From assembly GCA_023436145.1 (NCBI GenBank), contig JAEZKP010000087.1, positions 1 through 64,000 of the forward strand: a stretch of DNA of 64,000 nucleotides, read 5' to 3'. Source of the stretch: Fibrobacterota bacterium (GTDB taxonomy: Bacteria; Fibrobacterota; Chitinivibrionia; Chitinivibrionales; Chitinispirillaceae). The notes beneath the pieces were generated by a model, which saw only the letters and a program-made list of their open reading frames with translations, was not told the DNA's origin and did not search any database. The stretch's first letter is position 1. The number at the start of each line of letters is the position of its first letter. Position numbers and translations under genes: made by a program. This document shows positions 33,755 through 42,815 of the stretch, piece by piece.

Positions 33755-34549
33755 TTACTTGATTTCCTTCAGATATTGCTTTGCCCTGGGCACGAATTCG
33801 CTTGCCGGGTATCTGTCCACCAGTTTCTGAAATTCGGTTTTTGCTTCCACGGTTTGCCCCATTTTTAAAAAACTCAGAGCAATTTTATTCTGGGCATCAT
33901 CAGCTTTCTGACTGCGACTGAAAGTCACAACTTTCCGGAAAGCAGTTACTGCAGATGCAAAGTCACTGATTGCATAGTAACATTCTCCAATCCAGTAAAA
34001 CGCATTGGATGCATATTGTCCAGAGGGGTAATGCTTAAGCAAGTCGTTAAACAAGACCACAGCGTTATCATATTGTCTTTTATTAAATGTCTGGAGTGCC
34101 TGTTGATAAAGATCATATTCCGGCGAGCTTACCATGGATATGGCGGAAGCAGGAGAGAAGGTCGGTTCAGGAGCTTTTTTGGTCTGCTGACTGACAGCCC
34201 TGACAGGCATGGATTCAATTGCCTTGACCTGTGCCTGAAGATCCTTGTAGGCTTCTACCAAAAGTGCCAACCGGTTTTCAAGTTCTTCGATTTTTGCTGC
34301 AGACACACTGGAAATTTCCTCTGAAAGCAAGATGATTTTATTATCAATTTCTGTCACTTTAGTTGAAAGTACATCAACATCCAGTTTTGCTTCCTGAGCT
34401 AATTTGAGTGCTTCATCTGAGTTTTCTTTTACCTGTATAACATCTATTTCCGGTAATAATGCCTCATTGTGAATCTGCTGCACAGAACCGGCACAACCTC
34501 CAAGTACTGCCATAGCCAGGCCAGGCAGAATCAACTTCATTTTTCTCAT
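33755..34549 (-). CDS. YbgF/CpoB-like TPR lipoprotein
   Basis: A 264-residue periplasmic protein with lipoprotein signal ending AVLGGC (Cys19). Residues about 40-120 form a coiled coil (KLDVDVLSTKVTEIDNKIILLSEEI, ENRLALLVEAYKDLQAQVKAI). From about residue 140 come three TPR units ending in PSGQYASNAFYWIGECYYAISDFASAVTAFRKV and PASEFVPRAKQYLKEIK, the exact layout of the Tol-Pal accessory YbgF/CpoB, which coordinates outer-membrane constriction with peptidoglycan synthesis. No tol or pal gene is adjacent. I chose the ATG at 34549 with AAAGG upstream; a GTG at 34582 is also in frame. Confidence 0.8.
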   Translation of the reverse strand: MRKMKLILPGLAMAVLGGCAGSVQQIHNEALLPEIDVIQVKENSDEALKLAQEAKLDVDVLSTKVTEIDNKIILLSEEISSVSAAKIEELENRLALLVEAYKDLQAQVKAIESMPVRAVSQQTKKAPEPTFSPASAISMVSSPEYDLYQQALQTFNKRQYDNAVVLFNDLLKHYPSGQYASNAFYWIGECYYAISDFASAVTAFRKVVTFSRSQKADDAQNKIALSFLKMGQTVEAKTEFQKLVDRYPASEFVPRAKQYLKEIK

Positions 34550-34582
34550 TCTTAAGCCTTTGAGAGCAGTCCAGTCTTTCAC

Positions 34583-34952
34583 TTCCTACAGCGTTTTTAA
34601 GCTACTTATATTGTATTATATAATAACAGGCAGATTCGGTCAAATTAAGAGTAATCGAGTAGTGGAGAAATGGGTCATTAAAGAGAGAGGCTCTCTATTC
34701 TCTTCTATTTTAAATATTAAATGAATCTCCAAAAAAGATGCTCATCCTGCTGTTTGAAAGTATTGAGTATTTCACATGACCACCACCCATTATTGCCACA
34801 TGTCAATTTCATAACACCAGACATATTCAGAGAATCTATACTGAAAGCCGGTATGATGTTTTCAATTGATAAATTGAAGGTATCTGATGTAAAATAAAAG
34901 TCAAAGGAGCATCATTGAAGAATTTTCAGCATTGAAAAACAATTTCGGTCAT
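34583..34952. other. Intergenic region, no gene seen
   Basis: About 370 bases between the YbgF-like gene and the GNAT gene. It contains a small perfect hairpin, TTCAATT-GATA-AATTGAA (34861-34878), and a GA/CT-rich patch near 34685-34700. AT-rich sequence at 34600-34625 may hold the YbgF promoter. I see no further structure. Confidence 0.5.
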
Positions 34953-35450
34953 TTACTCCAGAGGCATTATCCAGAATTCCATGGGATCATCACAAGGTCT
35001 GAAACCAGCTGATGAGTACAGCCGTTTTGCATCCTGATTATCACATCTGACTTCCAGTGTCAATCGACAGCAATCAGTTTCCCTGGCCAGTTTTACTGCC
35101 TCCTGTAGAAGCCGTTTTCCGATTCCATTTTTCCTGAACTGTTTTTTAACTATGATATCGTGTACATTTAATAGCATTTTGGCTTTAAAAGTAGAAAAAC
35201 CAAGAAAACATACAATCAAGCCAGCGACCTCTTCTTCATACAGAGCCAGCAATACTATAGATACCGGATGATTTTTCAGCCCATCAATAAGCGCAACCTC
35301 TGCTTCAGGTGTCAATACTGGAAGATTTCCACCCATAGGGTCGTTGCGGTATTCATTAATCAGGGATATTATGGAGAATACATCCCTGACGCTTGTAAAA
35401 TCAGCTTTCACTACACTTACTGTTTCTGCTTCAGTTGGATCACCAGACAT
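34953..35450 (-). CDS. GNAT-family N-acetyltransferase
   Basis: A 165-residue acyl-CoA-dependent N-acetyltransferase. The acetyl-CoA site is seen in VHDIIVKKQFRKNGIGKRLLQEAV (the R/Q-x-x-G-x-G/A pattern as RKNGIG), followed by LEVRCDNQDAKRLYSSAGFRPC. GGAG precedes the ATG. It is the last gene in the direction of the nif operon, 160 bases after nifV, so it may be read through from it or have its own promoter. Substrate unknown; a link to nitrogen fixation is not established. Confidence 0.85.
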   Translation of the reverse strand: MSGDPTEAETVSVVKADFTSVRDVFSIISLINEYRNDPMGGNLPVLTPEAEVALIDGLKNHPVSIVLLALYEEEVAGLIVCFLGFSTFKAKMLLNVHDIIVKKQFRKNGIGKRLLQEAVKLARETDCCRLTLEVRCDNQDAKRLYSSAGFRPCDDPMEFWIMPLE

Positions 35451-35610
35451 CTATTCTCCCTGTCAGCCGGTTTTATGTTCTGATTATCGGAAGGGGAAAA
35501 ATTTCCACTTCACTTTGCTACACCAAATTTTAACCCATAAGAGATATTTATTAAAATATATGCTGCATTCTATGCTAACAAACCAAGCCACTATTCTCCG
35601 GTCATAGAAT

Positions 35611-36765
35611 TCAGAATGAAATACCGGGCCCAGATTCCCTGAGTTGGAGAACATCAAAGTACAATTGTTTCAGTTCACCTGTGTTCAAAGATCTGCCTAA
35701 TTTTCTGGCTTCATAACGTATAGCAGGTATCAAGGAAAGGGTGTGACTACTATCTGCATTTATACCGATATTTTTAAGCATTGCAATAATTCCAGCAGAC
35801 CCGCTATGACTACCTGCGACCATTTCGGAAGGAGCACGACCAACTACAGAAGGATCATATGGTTCGTAAGAACTGGAATCCTGAGCAAGAGCATGACAGT
35901 GAATCCCTGATTCATGTGCAAAAATTTTTGCTCCGCTAACCGGCTTATCAGGTGGTATAGGTCTGGAAGTAAGCAGCGACACCAGTTTACAGAGTTCATA
36001 GAGTCGATTTGTTCTCAATCCATGTTTCAACTCCGGACAACTGCGGGAGATTGCGATCGCAATCTCCTCCAGCGCAGCATTACCAGCACGCTCTCCTATT
36101 CCATTGACAGTAAGACTTACGGCAGAAGCTCCGGACTGGAGAGCTGTCATTGCATTAGCTGTAGCCATACCCAGATCGTTATGTGCATGGAATTCCAGAT
36201 TTGCATCCGTTACTTTGGAAAGAACACTGGAAATCAGACCCGCTGTCTGCACAGGCGTAAATATACCCACAGTATCTGCAAGACGGACCCTGAATGCCCC
36301 TTCATCAGTAGCAGTTTTAACAAATTTTATTATACGGTCCAGGTGAGCCCTTGTTGCATCCTGGCATCCTACAGATACCCTGACAAAGCGCTCCTTTGAA
36401 TAGGACAAAACCCTGGATAGTGTATCAAAAAGCCATCTTTCATCTTTTTTAAGAATGCCAAGATGAGCGTCAGACATTGGAAAAGAGACATGTACCGAAT
36501 CGCAACCGGTTTCAAAAGCATGAGAAATGTCACTTTCCTTTGCTCTGCACCAACAGCTGAAATTACATTGGGGATATTTGCGAACGATATGTCTGATTAT
36601 ATTACGTTCCTCTTCCCCCATAGCAGGAATTCCAACCTCGATTTCTGTAATGCCGGTTTGATACAATGCATCCACAATAACGATCCTGTCTTCAGCTGTA
36701 AACAGAATATCAGGAGCTTGCGCTCCATCACGGAGTGTTGTATCTATTAAGGTAACTGCACGCAT
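35611..36765 (-). CDS. nifV: Homocitrate synthase NifV
   Basis: Condenses acetyl-CoA with 2-oxoglutarate to homocitrate, the organic ligand of the FeMo cofactor. The 384-residue product opens with LIDTTLRDGAQAPDI, the HMGL-like active-site signature with metal and catalytic residues, and has EFHAHNDLGMATANAMTALQSGA and GERAGNAALEEI further on. The C-terminal part includes GAKIFAHESGIHCHAL, typical of homocitrate/isopropylmalate synthases. The context in a nif operon favours NifV over an isopropylmalate or citramalate synthase. I start at 36765, supported by AGAGGA; the longer frame uses a GTG at 36789. Confidence 0.9.
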   Translation of the reverse strand: MRAVTLIDTTLRDGAQAPDILFTAEDRIVIVDALYQTGITEIEVGIPAMGEEERNIIRHIVRKYPQCNFSCWCRAKESDISHAFETGCDSVHVSFPMSDAHLGILKKDERWLFDTLSRVLSYSKERFVRVSVGCQDATRAHLDRIIKFVKTATDEGAFRVRLADTVGIFTPVQTAGLISSVLSKVTDANLEFHAHNDLGMATANAMTALQSGASAVSLTVNGIGERAGNAALEEIAIAISRSCPELKHGLRTNRLYELCKLVSLLTSRPIPPDKPVSGAKIFAHESGIHCHALAQDSSSYEPYDPSVVGRAPSEMVAGSHSGSAGIIAMLKNIGINADSSHTLSLIPAIRYEARKLGRSLNTGELKQLYFDVLQLRESGPGISF

Positions 36766-36811
36766 TCTGTCCTCTGGATTGACGGTCACTCAAGCCGTGA
36801 ACCAATGAGTT

Positions 36812-37120
36812 TTATTTATCTATTCTATATTCTTCAACGGGTTCACCACTCTCCATGGCATCCAGAATGGTATCAATCTTTTCTTCATTTACTTCACCAT
36901 ACCAGTATCCTTCAGGATATACCACCATAACCGGCCCCTTGTCACAGACTTTCAGACATCCTGTCATAGATACGTTCACATCCTGTAATCCACGGTCAGA
37001 TAGTTCAGTTTCCAGATATTGCAGCAATGAGCCGGCTCCTTTTTTTGAACATACCCCCTGAGGTGCCCCGGACATTCGAAAACTTGCGCAAACAAAAATA
37101 TGGTGAGCTGGCTTTTTCAT
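36812..37120 (-). CDS. Thioredoxin-like [2Fe-2S] ferredoxin in the nif operon
   Basis: A 102-residue ferredoxin of the thioredoxin-like fold. The four cluster cysteines are visible as Cys11, Cys24, Cys55 and Cys59 (FVCASFRMSGAPQGVCS and MTGCLKVCDKGP). Its relatives include the Clostridium pasteurianum [2Fe-2S] ferredoxin, which interacts with the nitrogenase MoFe protein, so an electron-transfer or regulatory role in nitrogen fixation fits. AAAGGA lies at ideal spacing before the ATG at 37120; the longer in-frame ORF to 37195 would run into the tandem repeat upstream and is rejected. It ends 46 bases before nifV. Confidence 0.85.
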   Translation of the reverse strand: MKKPAHHIFVCASFRMSGAPQGVCSKKGAGSLLQYLETELSDRGLQDVNVSMTGCLKVCDKGPVMVVYPEGYWYGEVNEEKIDTILDAMESGEPVEEYRIDK

Positions 37121-37169
37121 AGAACATTCCTTTCGATTTCTTTTTGAAATTTTTGGACTAGTATCAAAT

Positions 37170-37290
37170 TGTAAATCTATAGTCTCTTTATCCAATCCTT
37201 TAATCTAAAGCCTCTTTTATCTGCTCCTCTAATCTAAAATCTCTTTTATCCGCTCCTTTAATCTAAAATCTCTAATCTGAAATCTAACAT
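37170..37290. repeat. 29-base tandem repeat between nifB and the ferredoxin gene
   Basis: Three consecutive 29-base copies, 37170-37198, 37199-37227 and 37228-37256, followed by a partial copy to about 37290. Each has the core TAATCTAAAATCTCTTTTATC-like pattern and ends in NNCTCC or NATCC. Similarity rises toward nifB: the copies at 37199 and 37228 differ at only a few positions, the first copy is more divergent. The array is AT-rich and is transcribed as part of the nif leader between the two genes. Confidence 0.8.
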
Positions 37291-37293
37291 TCC

Positions 37294-38529
37294 TTAACAC
37301 CCTTTCCCTCCACTGCAGGGTTTATAGTCACAAACAGTTGCTGGCTGTTCACCTTTAAAAACAGCAGACAGTGCATCATCGATAAGTCCTTCGGTAGTAA
37401 ACACCTTTATCCCAGCTTCGTTTAAATGAGCCTTTGGAGGTCCTCCGGTTTGATTAACAAGCAATGCCATGCAGTCGTGTAGTTTTTCAGCAAGCGCAAC
37501 CCACCGCTGAGAGCCGCTTACCGCAGAAGGAGCCGGTCTTACATCTACCAGTTCGAATGTATTTTTTCCTTTACCAAAAATGTAATACTTCCCTGCTCTT
37601 CCCAAATGTTCATTTACCAATAATCCCTCACGGCTTGCTACAGCTACATAAGGGCGGTTTTCACCAGGATGAAGCGGTCCGGAAGCTATCTGCCGTATTA
37701 GTGAATCGATAGCTTCGCTATTGTTTTCTCCTATCAACCCAGCAGCATCTGCTCTACAACGATGACAATGATTTAATACCTGCAGATAATGTGAGGTGCT
37801 CCACCGTATCTTCTGCATCAACTCATGATCCGGTTTCTCAATTTCTTCAAATTTGCTGCCATTGACCGGAATAACCGGCATTGGGTTGAAATATCGGGCC
37901 CCATGAGCAGCAACTGTCCTCGAAATCTCTTCTACATGGTTACTATTAACGCCTGGTATCACCACGCAATTAACTTTTACAACAATTCCATGATCTTGGA
38001 GTTCATCAAGTGCATCAAATTGATTTTTTATAAGAATCTCAGAACCTTCTACATTACGGAAGATTTTACGTTCATATCGAACCCAACTTACAATTCCGGC
38101 TCCGATGTGTGGGTCTACCGAATTGATGGTTAAAGAGACATGGTCAACACCAATCCTTTTCAGATCTGCAACATATCCTGGCAGATTCAATCCATTTGTT
38201 GCCACACAAAGCTGAATTGAGGGAAATTTTCGCCTGACCATCTCCAGTGTCTCTATTGTCAGCTCAGGATCTGCAAAAGGATCCCCTGGTCCTGCAATCC
38301 CAACGACAGAGATGTCACCTTTCTTAGCAATCACCTTTTCCAGATAGTCAACAGCCTGCTCCGGTGACAGCACTGCAGACGTCACTCCAGGGCGGGATTC
38401 GTTCGGGCAATCATAGATACGGTTGCAGAAATTGCATTGAATATTGCATGATGGTGCAACCGGCAGATGTACCCTCATATGTTTTACTGCCGCAGATGGG
38501 TTATAACAGGGATGACTTTCTTCCTTCAT
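37294..38529 (-). CDS. nifB: NifB, FeMo-cofactor precursor synthase with NifX-like tail
   Basis: Radical SAM enzyme that builds NifB-co, the iron-sulfur-carbide core of FeMo-co. The 411-residue protein has the radical SAM motif CNIQCNFC (Cys28, Cys32, Cys35) after HLPVAPS, and the conserved GIAGPGDPFADPELT. From about residue 300 it continues into a NifX/NafY-type cofactor-binding domain (PYVAVASREGLLVNEHLGRAGKYYIFG to GGPPKAHLNEAGIKVF), and ends with a cysteine-rich tail CDYKPCSGGKGC. This fused form is common and may carry the cofactor itself, which explains the absence of nifX. AGGAGG lies before the ATG. Confidence 0.97.
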   Translation of the reverse strand: MKEESHPCYNPSAAVKHMRVHLPVAPSCNIQCNFCNRIYDCPNESRPGVTSAVLSPEQAVDYLEKVIAKKGDISVVGIAGPGDPFADPELTIETLEMVRRKFPSIQLCVATNGLNLPGYVADLKRIGVDHVSLTINSVDPHIGAGIVSWVRYERKIFRNVEGSEILIKNQFDALDELQDHGIVVKVNCVVIPGVNSNHVEEISRTVAAHGARYFNPMPVIPVNGSKFEEIEKPDHELMQKIRWSTSHYLQVLNHCHRCRADAAGLIGENNSEAIDSLIRQIASGPLHPGENRPYVAVASREGLLVNEHLGRAGKYYIFGKGKNTFELVDVRPAPSAVSGSQRWVALAEKLHDCMALLVNQTGGPPKAHLNEAGIKVFTTEGLIDDALSAVFKGEQPATVCDYKPCSGGKGC

Positions 38530-38538
38530 GGAATCCTC

Positions 38539-39897
38539 CTATAAATAACTGTAACCGATATTATCTGTAAGCTGTTTAGTGCACAAGAAGGCATTTACTA
38601 TTTCATCAAACAATCTGTTAGTTCCTTCATAACCAAGCATTACAATACGGGATGCGCCAAATCGGTCATGCACCGGAAATCCCACTCTTACAAGTGGTAT
38701 TTTAAGTTTTTCTGACATCCTGAATCCTTTACTGTTACCTATACAGATATCTACATTACTTTTCTGGCATAGCGATTCTATGGTATCAAAATCCGCTTCT
38801 TCCAGTATTGTAATCTGATTCTGATAAATATCAGGTACACATTCGGAAATGTGCTGAGTAAGCCTGGAAGCTTTAGACACGGTAGCGCAAACCGAGGGTA
38901 TAATCCCGGTTTCACTGCAAAGAGAAACTAAACCTGCCACAGTATCTTCATCTCCAATGATTGCAGCTTTTTTCTCAAATACATATTTATGTGCATCAAC
39001 ATAAGCATCCAGCAGACGAGCCCGGCTGCGTTGATAATGTTCGGGGACTGGTTTACCTGAGATTTCTGAGAGAAACTCCATAAAAAGGTCATTTGACCGG
39101 ACACCAACCGGGAGTTTCAGTCTTTTCATATTGCAATTAAACGTACTGCCAATGTAATCACCAGCTTCTCTAAAGGAAAAACCTGCACCCAGCTCAACAA
39201 CATTTCTGGTTTGTCCTATTGCTTTGATTGCAGAAACCGGAGTCCCGCCTTTGGGAAGATGAAGATATTCATCCCAGGTCCCTCCATCCAGTGTCTCAGA
39301 ATAATCAGGCAGTATCTGAGCTTTTATTCCAAAATCATTACAGATATTATAAAGGATTCTAAGATCCGCTGGTGAAATCATCGGAGGGAGAATAAGCAGT
39401 TCATGACTGGATTCCTCCATACCTGCGCAAGTTTTGACTATTGCAGCAACTGCTGCATGAAAGCCATCTTCATGAGCTCCGATAAAAGATGGAGTAGGCA
39501 CTGTCAGGATTATTGGCTCTTCATCATTGTTATGAATTTTTTTAAATTGATGAAGCCATAGCCCTAAATCATCTCCTATGGTTTCACTAAGACAGGTGCT
39601 GTTTATGCCAATAACAGCCGGGGAATATTTTAGAATCACATTTTTTACAGCTTTGGTCAGATTCTCACCACCACCGAAAACCGCGGTTTCCTCACTGAAA
39701 CTTGACGATGCGATATCGACTGGTTCTCTGTAATGGCTGATCAGGTACCGTCTGATATAAGTTGCACATCCCTGTGAACCATGAATAACAGGCATCGCAT
39801 TCTCTATTCCTTTGAAAGCGATACTGGCACCTAATGGGGCGCAAAGCCGGCAAGGGTTTACTGTAGCGTAGCTGTTTTTTTTCACTGCTGTTTTCAT
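38539..39897 (-). CDS. nifN: NifN, FeMo-cofactor scaffold subunit
   Basis: Beta subunit of the NifEN scaffold on which NifB-co matures into FeMo-co. The 452-residue protein resembles NifK: NPCRLCAPLGASIAFKGIENAMPVIHGSQGCATYIRRY, then SSFSEETAVFGGGENL, and NSTCLSETIGDDLG. Its start ATG (39897) overlaps the nifE stop in an ATGA, the sign of coupled translation; an upstream in-frame ATG at 39933 would lie deep in nifE. It precedes nifB by nine bases. The order nifE-nifN-nifB matches scaffold followed by precursor synthase. Confidence 0.95.
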   Translation of the reverse strand: MKTAVKKNSYATVNPCRLCAPLGASIAFKGIENAMPVIHGSQGCATYIRRYLISHYREPVDIASSSFSEETAVFGGGENLTKAVKNVILKYSPAVIGINSTCLSETIGDDLGLWLHQFKKIHNNDEEPIILTVPTPSFIGAHEDGFHAAVAAIVKTCAGMEESSHELLILPPMISPADLRILYNICNDFGIKAQILPDYSETLDGGTWDEYLHLPKGGTPVSAIKAIGQTRNVVELGAGFSFREAGDYIGSTFNCNMKRLKLPVGVRSNDLFMEFLSEISGKPVPEHYQRSRARLLDAYVDAHKYVFEKKAAIIGDEDTVAGLVSLCSETGIIPSVCATVSKASRLTQHISECVPDIYQNQITILEEADFDTIESLCQKSNVDICIGNSKGFRMSEKLKIPLVRVGFPVHDRFGASRIVMLGYEGTNRLFDEIVNAFLCTKQLTDNIGYSYL

Positions 39898-41273
39898 GAG
39901 TTTCCCCCACGATTCATCGATAGAACACTCCATACCGGACTGGTAACAGATGAATAAACTTCTTTTGCAAAGTTGACCATTCCCTTAAAACCTGCAAGCC
40001 CGGTTTTTCTCTCATGGTTATGATCACAGAAACCTATACCCATCTTGTAAGCAATTGGTCGTTCCTTTACACCACCGATGAAAAGATCTACATTTTTCTC
40101 TTTCAGAAAGGAAGACAGTTCCAGTGGGTTGGAATCATCTACAATAATAGTTCCTTCATCACAGATTTGTTTCAGTACCTCGTAATCTTCAGCATTTCCG
40201 GTTTGTGTTCCTGCAATTACGGTTTTCATGCCTATGAGCCGTAGCGCTTTTACGAGTGAAACTGCTTTAAAAGCACCACCGACATAAAGTGCAGCCCTTT
40301 TTCCCTGACAGCGGCATTTATAATAATCAAGTTCATTTTTTATTGAGAATATTTCATTGCGAATCAGTTCAGAAGTATTCCTCTTCACCTCTTTCTCATC
40401 GAAAAAATCCGCAACGTTATACAATGCCTTTGCGGTATCCTCTATGCCAAAAAAAGATGCACGGATAAAGGGGATCCCATACTTTTTTTCCATTTGTTTT
40501 GCCAAATGCATCATAGATCCACTGCATTGCACTACATTGAGTTTTGCAGTATGTGCTCTCATTATATCTTCGATTCTTCCATCACCGGTGATTGTAGCCA
40601 CCACCTTTAAACCCATCCTGTCAAAGTAATTCTTAAGAACCCAGGTTTCACCGGCGACATTAAATTCACCAAGGAGATTAATTCCCAGTGGAACAATTGG
40701 AGCATCGATCAGTCCTATTATTTTAAATAGAGCATCGCAGGCTGCTTTGTATCCATCCTTCTTTGTTCCTTTAAAACCTTCTGAATGCACGGGCAGCACT
40801 GGTATACCGAATTCTTCTGCCGTCAATTTACATACCGATTCTATGTCATCACCAATAATCCCGGTGATACAGGTAGCATAGACAAATGCTGCAGCTGGTT
40901 TGTGTAAGGTAATAAGTTCGCTCAATGCAGATCTGAGTTTTTTCTCACCACCATATATGATCTCTTTTTCGTGCAGATCAGTACTGAAACTGTTTCTATG
41001 AAGTTCCGGACCACTGGAAAGAGCACCTCGAATATCCCAGGTATATGCTGCACATCCAATTGGGCCATGCACCAGATGGAGTGCATTTACAATGGGATAA
41101 AGCACCACTCTCGAACCACAGAAAACGCAAGCACGCTGTGATACAGAGCCCGCGGTGCTTTTACGTCCACAGGCTATCGAAGAAGAATCTGCTCCCTTGC
41201 GGAGGACATGTCCTGTCCTCTCCTTCAACAACGCGGTGCTATCCCCATTTGTGTTTTTCAACTGTCCGTTCAT
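39894..41273 (-). CDS. nifE: NifE, FeMo-cofactor scaffold subunit
   Basis: Alpha subunit of the NifEN scaffold. The 459 residues match the family: RACVFCGSRVVLYPIVNALHLVHGPIGCAAYTWDIRG, then NSFSTDLHEKEIIYGGEKKL and YATCITGIIGDDIE, the three cysteine regions that hold an iron-sulfur cluster. GAGGAATTACC before the ATG supports the start. It follows nifK after 156 bases that show no clear promoter, and is coupled to nifN by a 4-base overlap. Confidence 0.96.
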   Translation of the reverse strand: MNGQLKNTNGDSTALLKERTGHVLRKGADSSSIACGRKSTAGSVSQRACVFCGSRVVLYPIVNALHLVHGPIGCAAYTWDIRGALSSGPELHRNSFSTDLHEKEIIYGGEKKLRSALSELITLHKPAAAFVYATCITGIIGDDIESVCKLTAEEFGIPVLPVHSEGFKGTKKDGYKAACDALFKIIGLIDAPIVPLGINLLGEFNVAGETWVLKNYFDRMGLKVVATITGDGRIEDIMRAHTAKLNVVQCSGSMMHLAKQMEKKYGIPFIRASFFGIEDTAKALYNVADFFDEKEVKRNTSELIRNEIFSIKNELDYYKCRCQGKRAALYVGGAFKAVSLVKALRLIGMKTVIAGTQTGNAEDYEVLKQICDEGTIIVDDSNPLELSSFLKEKNVDLFIGGVKERPIAYKMGIGFCDHNHERKTGLAGFKGMVNFAKEVYSSVTSPVWSVLSMNRGGNS

Positions 41274-41429
41274 GGTAATTCCTCAGTTAAGTTTAAACTC
41301 GAACTAAATGTTTACTGCTCAAAATGGATTGATCGGTTTACACACATTTCTCCTCCTTCAACAATGGTATTCTACTCATTACATTCATTTTGAACAGAAA
41401 CCTGGTATACTTTTCAAACAGAAGAGGGA

Positions 41430-42794
41430 TTACATTACCAGCTCGAATTTCTCTTCGGGCGCATCACGGTCCTGGCGATCCATTAGTGCTGAGAGGATTT
41501 TATCTATCAGACGTAATGCACCTGAATATCCTACAACAGGGAAATACTGGTGTCCGATTCTGTCATAAATCGGAAAACCTATTCTGACAAGTGGTATATC
41601 CTCATCACGGCAGAGATATTTTGCATATGTGTTCCCCAGCACCAGATCCACTTTCTCATTCTTAATTAACTGATGAAAGTAAAAATAATCGGAAGCATCA
41701 CGGACATTGACAGAGTCGGTACCGATTGCTTCATGAACTCTTTTGATGAATTTCTTTCCTGGAGTACCAGTTACCACATGTCTGACATTCATGCCTATAT
41801 CGGTAAGAAAACCTGCAAGAGCTACCAGATGATCCGGATCACCTATAAGGGCCACTTTTTTTCCATAGAAATAGCTTTGCATGTCTGTAATGGCATCCAC
41901 CAGCTGGCCCCGTTCCAATTTGATTTCATCAGGAACAATTCCTCCCAGCTCTTTAAGAGCGCTGATAAATTCATCTGTCCCGCGAACACCAATCGGGAGT
42001 CCGATATTTTGACAAGGAACTTTGCATTTAACATCAAGTGCCTTGGCTGCGGGAGCAGAGGCGACAAGTCCAAGTGCAATGGTTTTAATACTACAACCAG
42101 TACTCCTTAACGCATCGATTGTAACACCACCATCCGGATACATCTCATATTTTCCGGTCAGTGGACCATTGAGAACACCGGAAGTATCTGGAAACACTAT
42201 CCCCTTCAACCCCATCATAGAAACTATCCTTTTGACTTCAGCCATATCGGATGGCTCCACATAACCAGGAATTATATTGACCTGATTGAGTTTTTTCCCA
42301 TTCTCGGCGAGCTGTTCAACAATTGCTTTAACCATATTTGAGAAGCCAGTGACATGCGAACCAACATAACTTGGAGTACTGGCATTTATTACATACTTTC
42401 CTTTTGGTACTTTTCCTTCCTCTTTAGCTTTAGCAATGATTTGAGGACAGTCATCGCCAATGGTCTCAGACAAACAGGTTGTATGGACTGCGATCATATC
42501 TGGGTTGTAGATGGTAAAAATGTTATTGATTGCCTCCAATAGATTTGCCTGGCCCCCAAAAACCGAAGCTCCCTCGGTAAAGGAACTGGTACCTGCCATA
42601 ACCGGTTCCTTGTAATGTCTTGTAAGAGCGCTGCGATGATATGCACAACATCCCTGAGAGCCATGGCTGTGTGGAATGCACTTGTGAATCCCAAGGGCAG
42701 CATACATGGCCCCTACCGGCTGGCAGGTTTTTGCCGGCTGAATGGTAAGAGCCTGTCGCTCGACAATTTCTGTTGGTGTATGTCTGAGTAGCAT
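41430..42794 (-). CDS. nifK: Nitrogenase MoFe protein beta subunit NifK, short form
   Basis: Beta subunit of dinitrogenase. P-cluster cysteines are Cys24 (AKTCQPVGAMYAALGI), Cys49 (HGSQGCCAYHRS) and Cys107 (HTTCLSETIGDD). At 454 residues it lacks the ~50-residue N-terminal extension of the Klebsiella/Azotobacter protein, matching the short clostridial form. It lies 21 bases downstream of nifD with a strong AAGGAG site. The cofactor-side residues SSFTEGASVFGG are conserved. The absence of a nifG/anfG or vnfG gene excludes an alternative nitrogenase. Confidence 0.97.
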   Translation of the reverse strand: MLLRHTPTEIVERQALTIQPAKTCQPVGAMYAALGIHKCIPHSHGSQGCCAYHRSALTRHYKEPVMAGTSSFTEGASVFGGQANLLEAINNIFTIYNPDMIAVHTTCLSETIGDDCPQIIAKAKEEGKVPKGKYVINASTPSYVGSHVTGFSNMVKAIVEQLAENGKKLNQVNIIPGYVEPSDMAEVKRIVSMMGLKGIVFPDTSGVLNGPLTGKYEMYPDGGVTIDALRSTGCSIKTIALGLVASAPAAKALDVKCKVPCQNIGLPIGVRGTDEFISALKELGGIVPDEIKLERGQLVDAITDMQSYFYGKKVALIGDPDHLVALAGFLTDIGMNVRHVVTGTPGKKFIKRVHEAIGTDSVNVRDASDYFYFHQLIKNEKVDLVLGNTYAKYLCRDEDIPLVRIGFPIYDRIGHQYFPVVGYSGALRLIDKILSALMDRQDRDAPEEKFELVM

Positions 42795-42815
42795 GATATT
42801 TCTCCTTCCTTTGTT

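Noticed and set aside
34861..34878. TTCAATT-GATA-AATTGAA as terminator of the GNAT gene
   Set aside because: The stem is short and wholly AT with no T tract; too weak to call.
37121..37195. Longer N-terminus of the [2Fe-2S] ferredoxin
   Set aside because: The extra 25 codons run into the 29-base repeats and a good ribosome site sits before the internal ATG.
41274..41429. Second sigma-54 promoter before nifE
   Set aside because: No TGGCAC/TTGC pair with correct spacing found in the 156-base gap; nifE is probably read from the nifH promoter.
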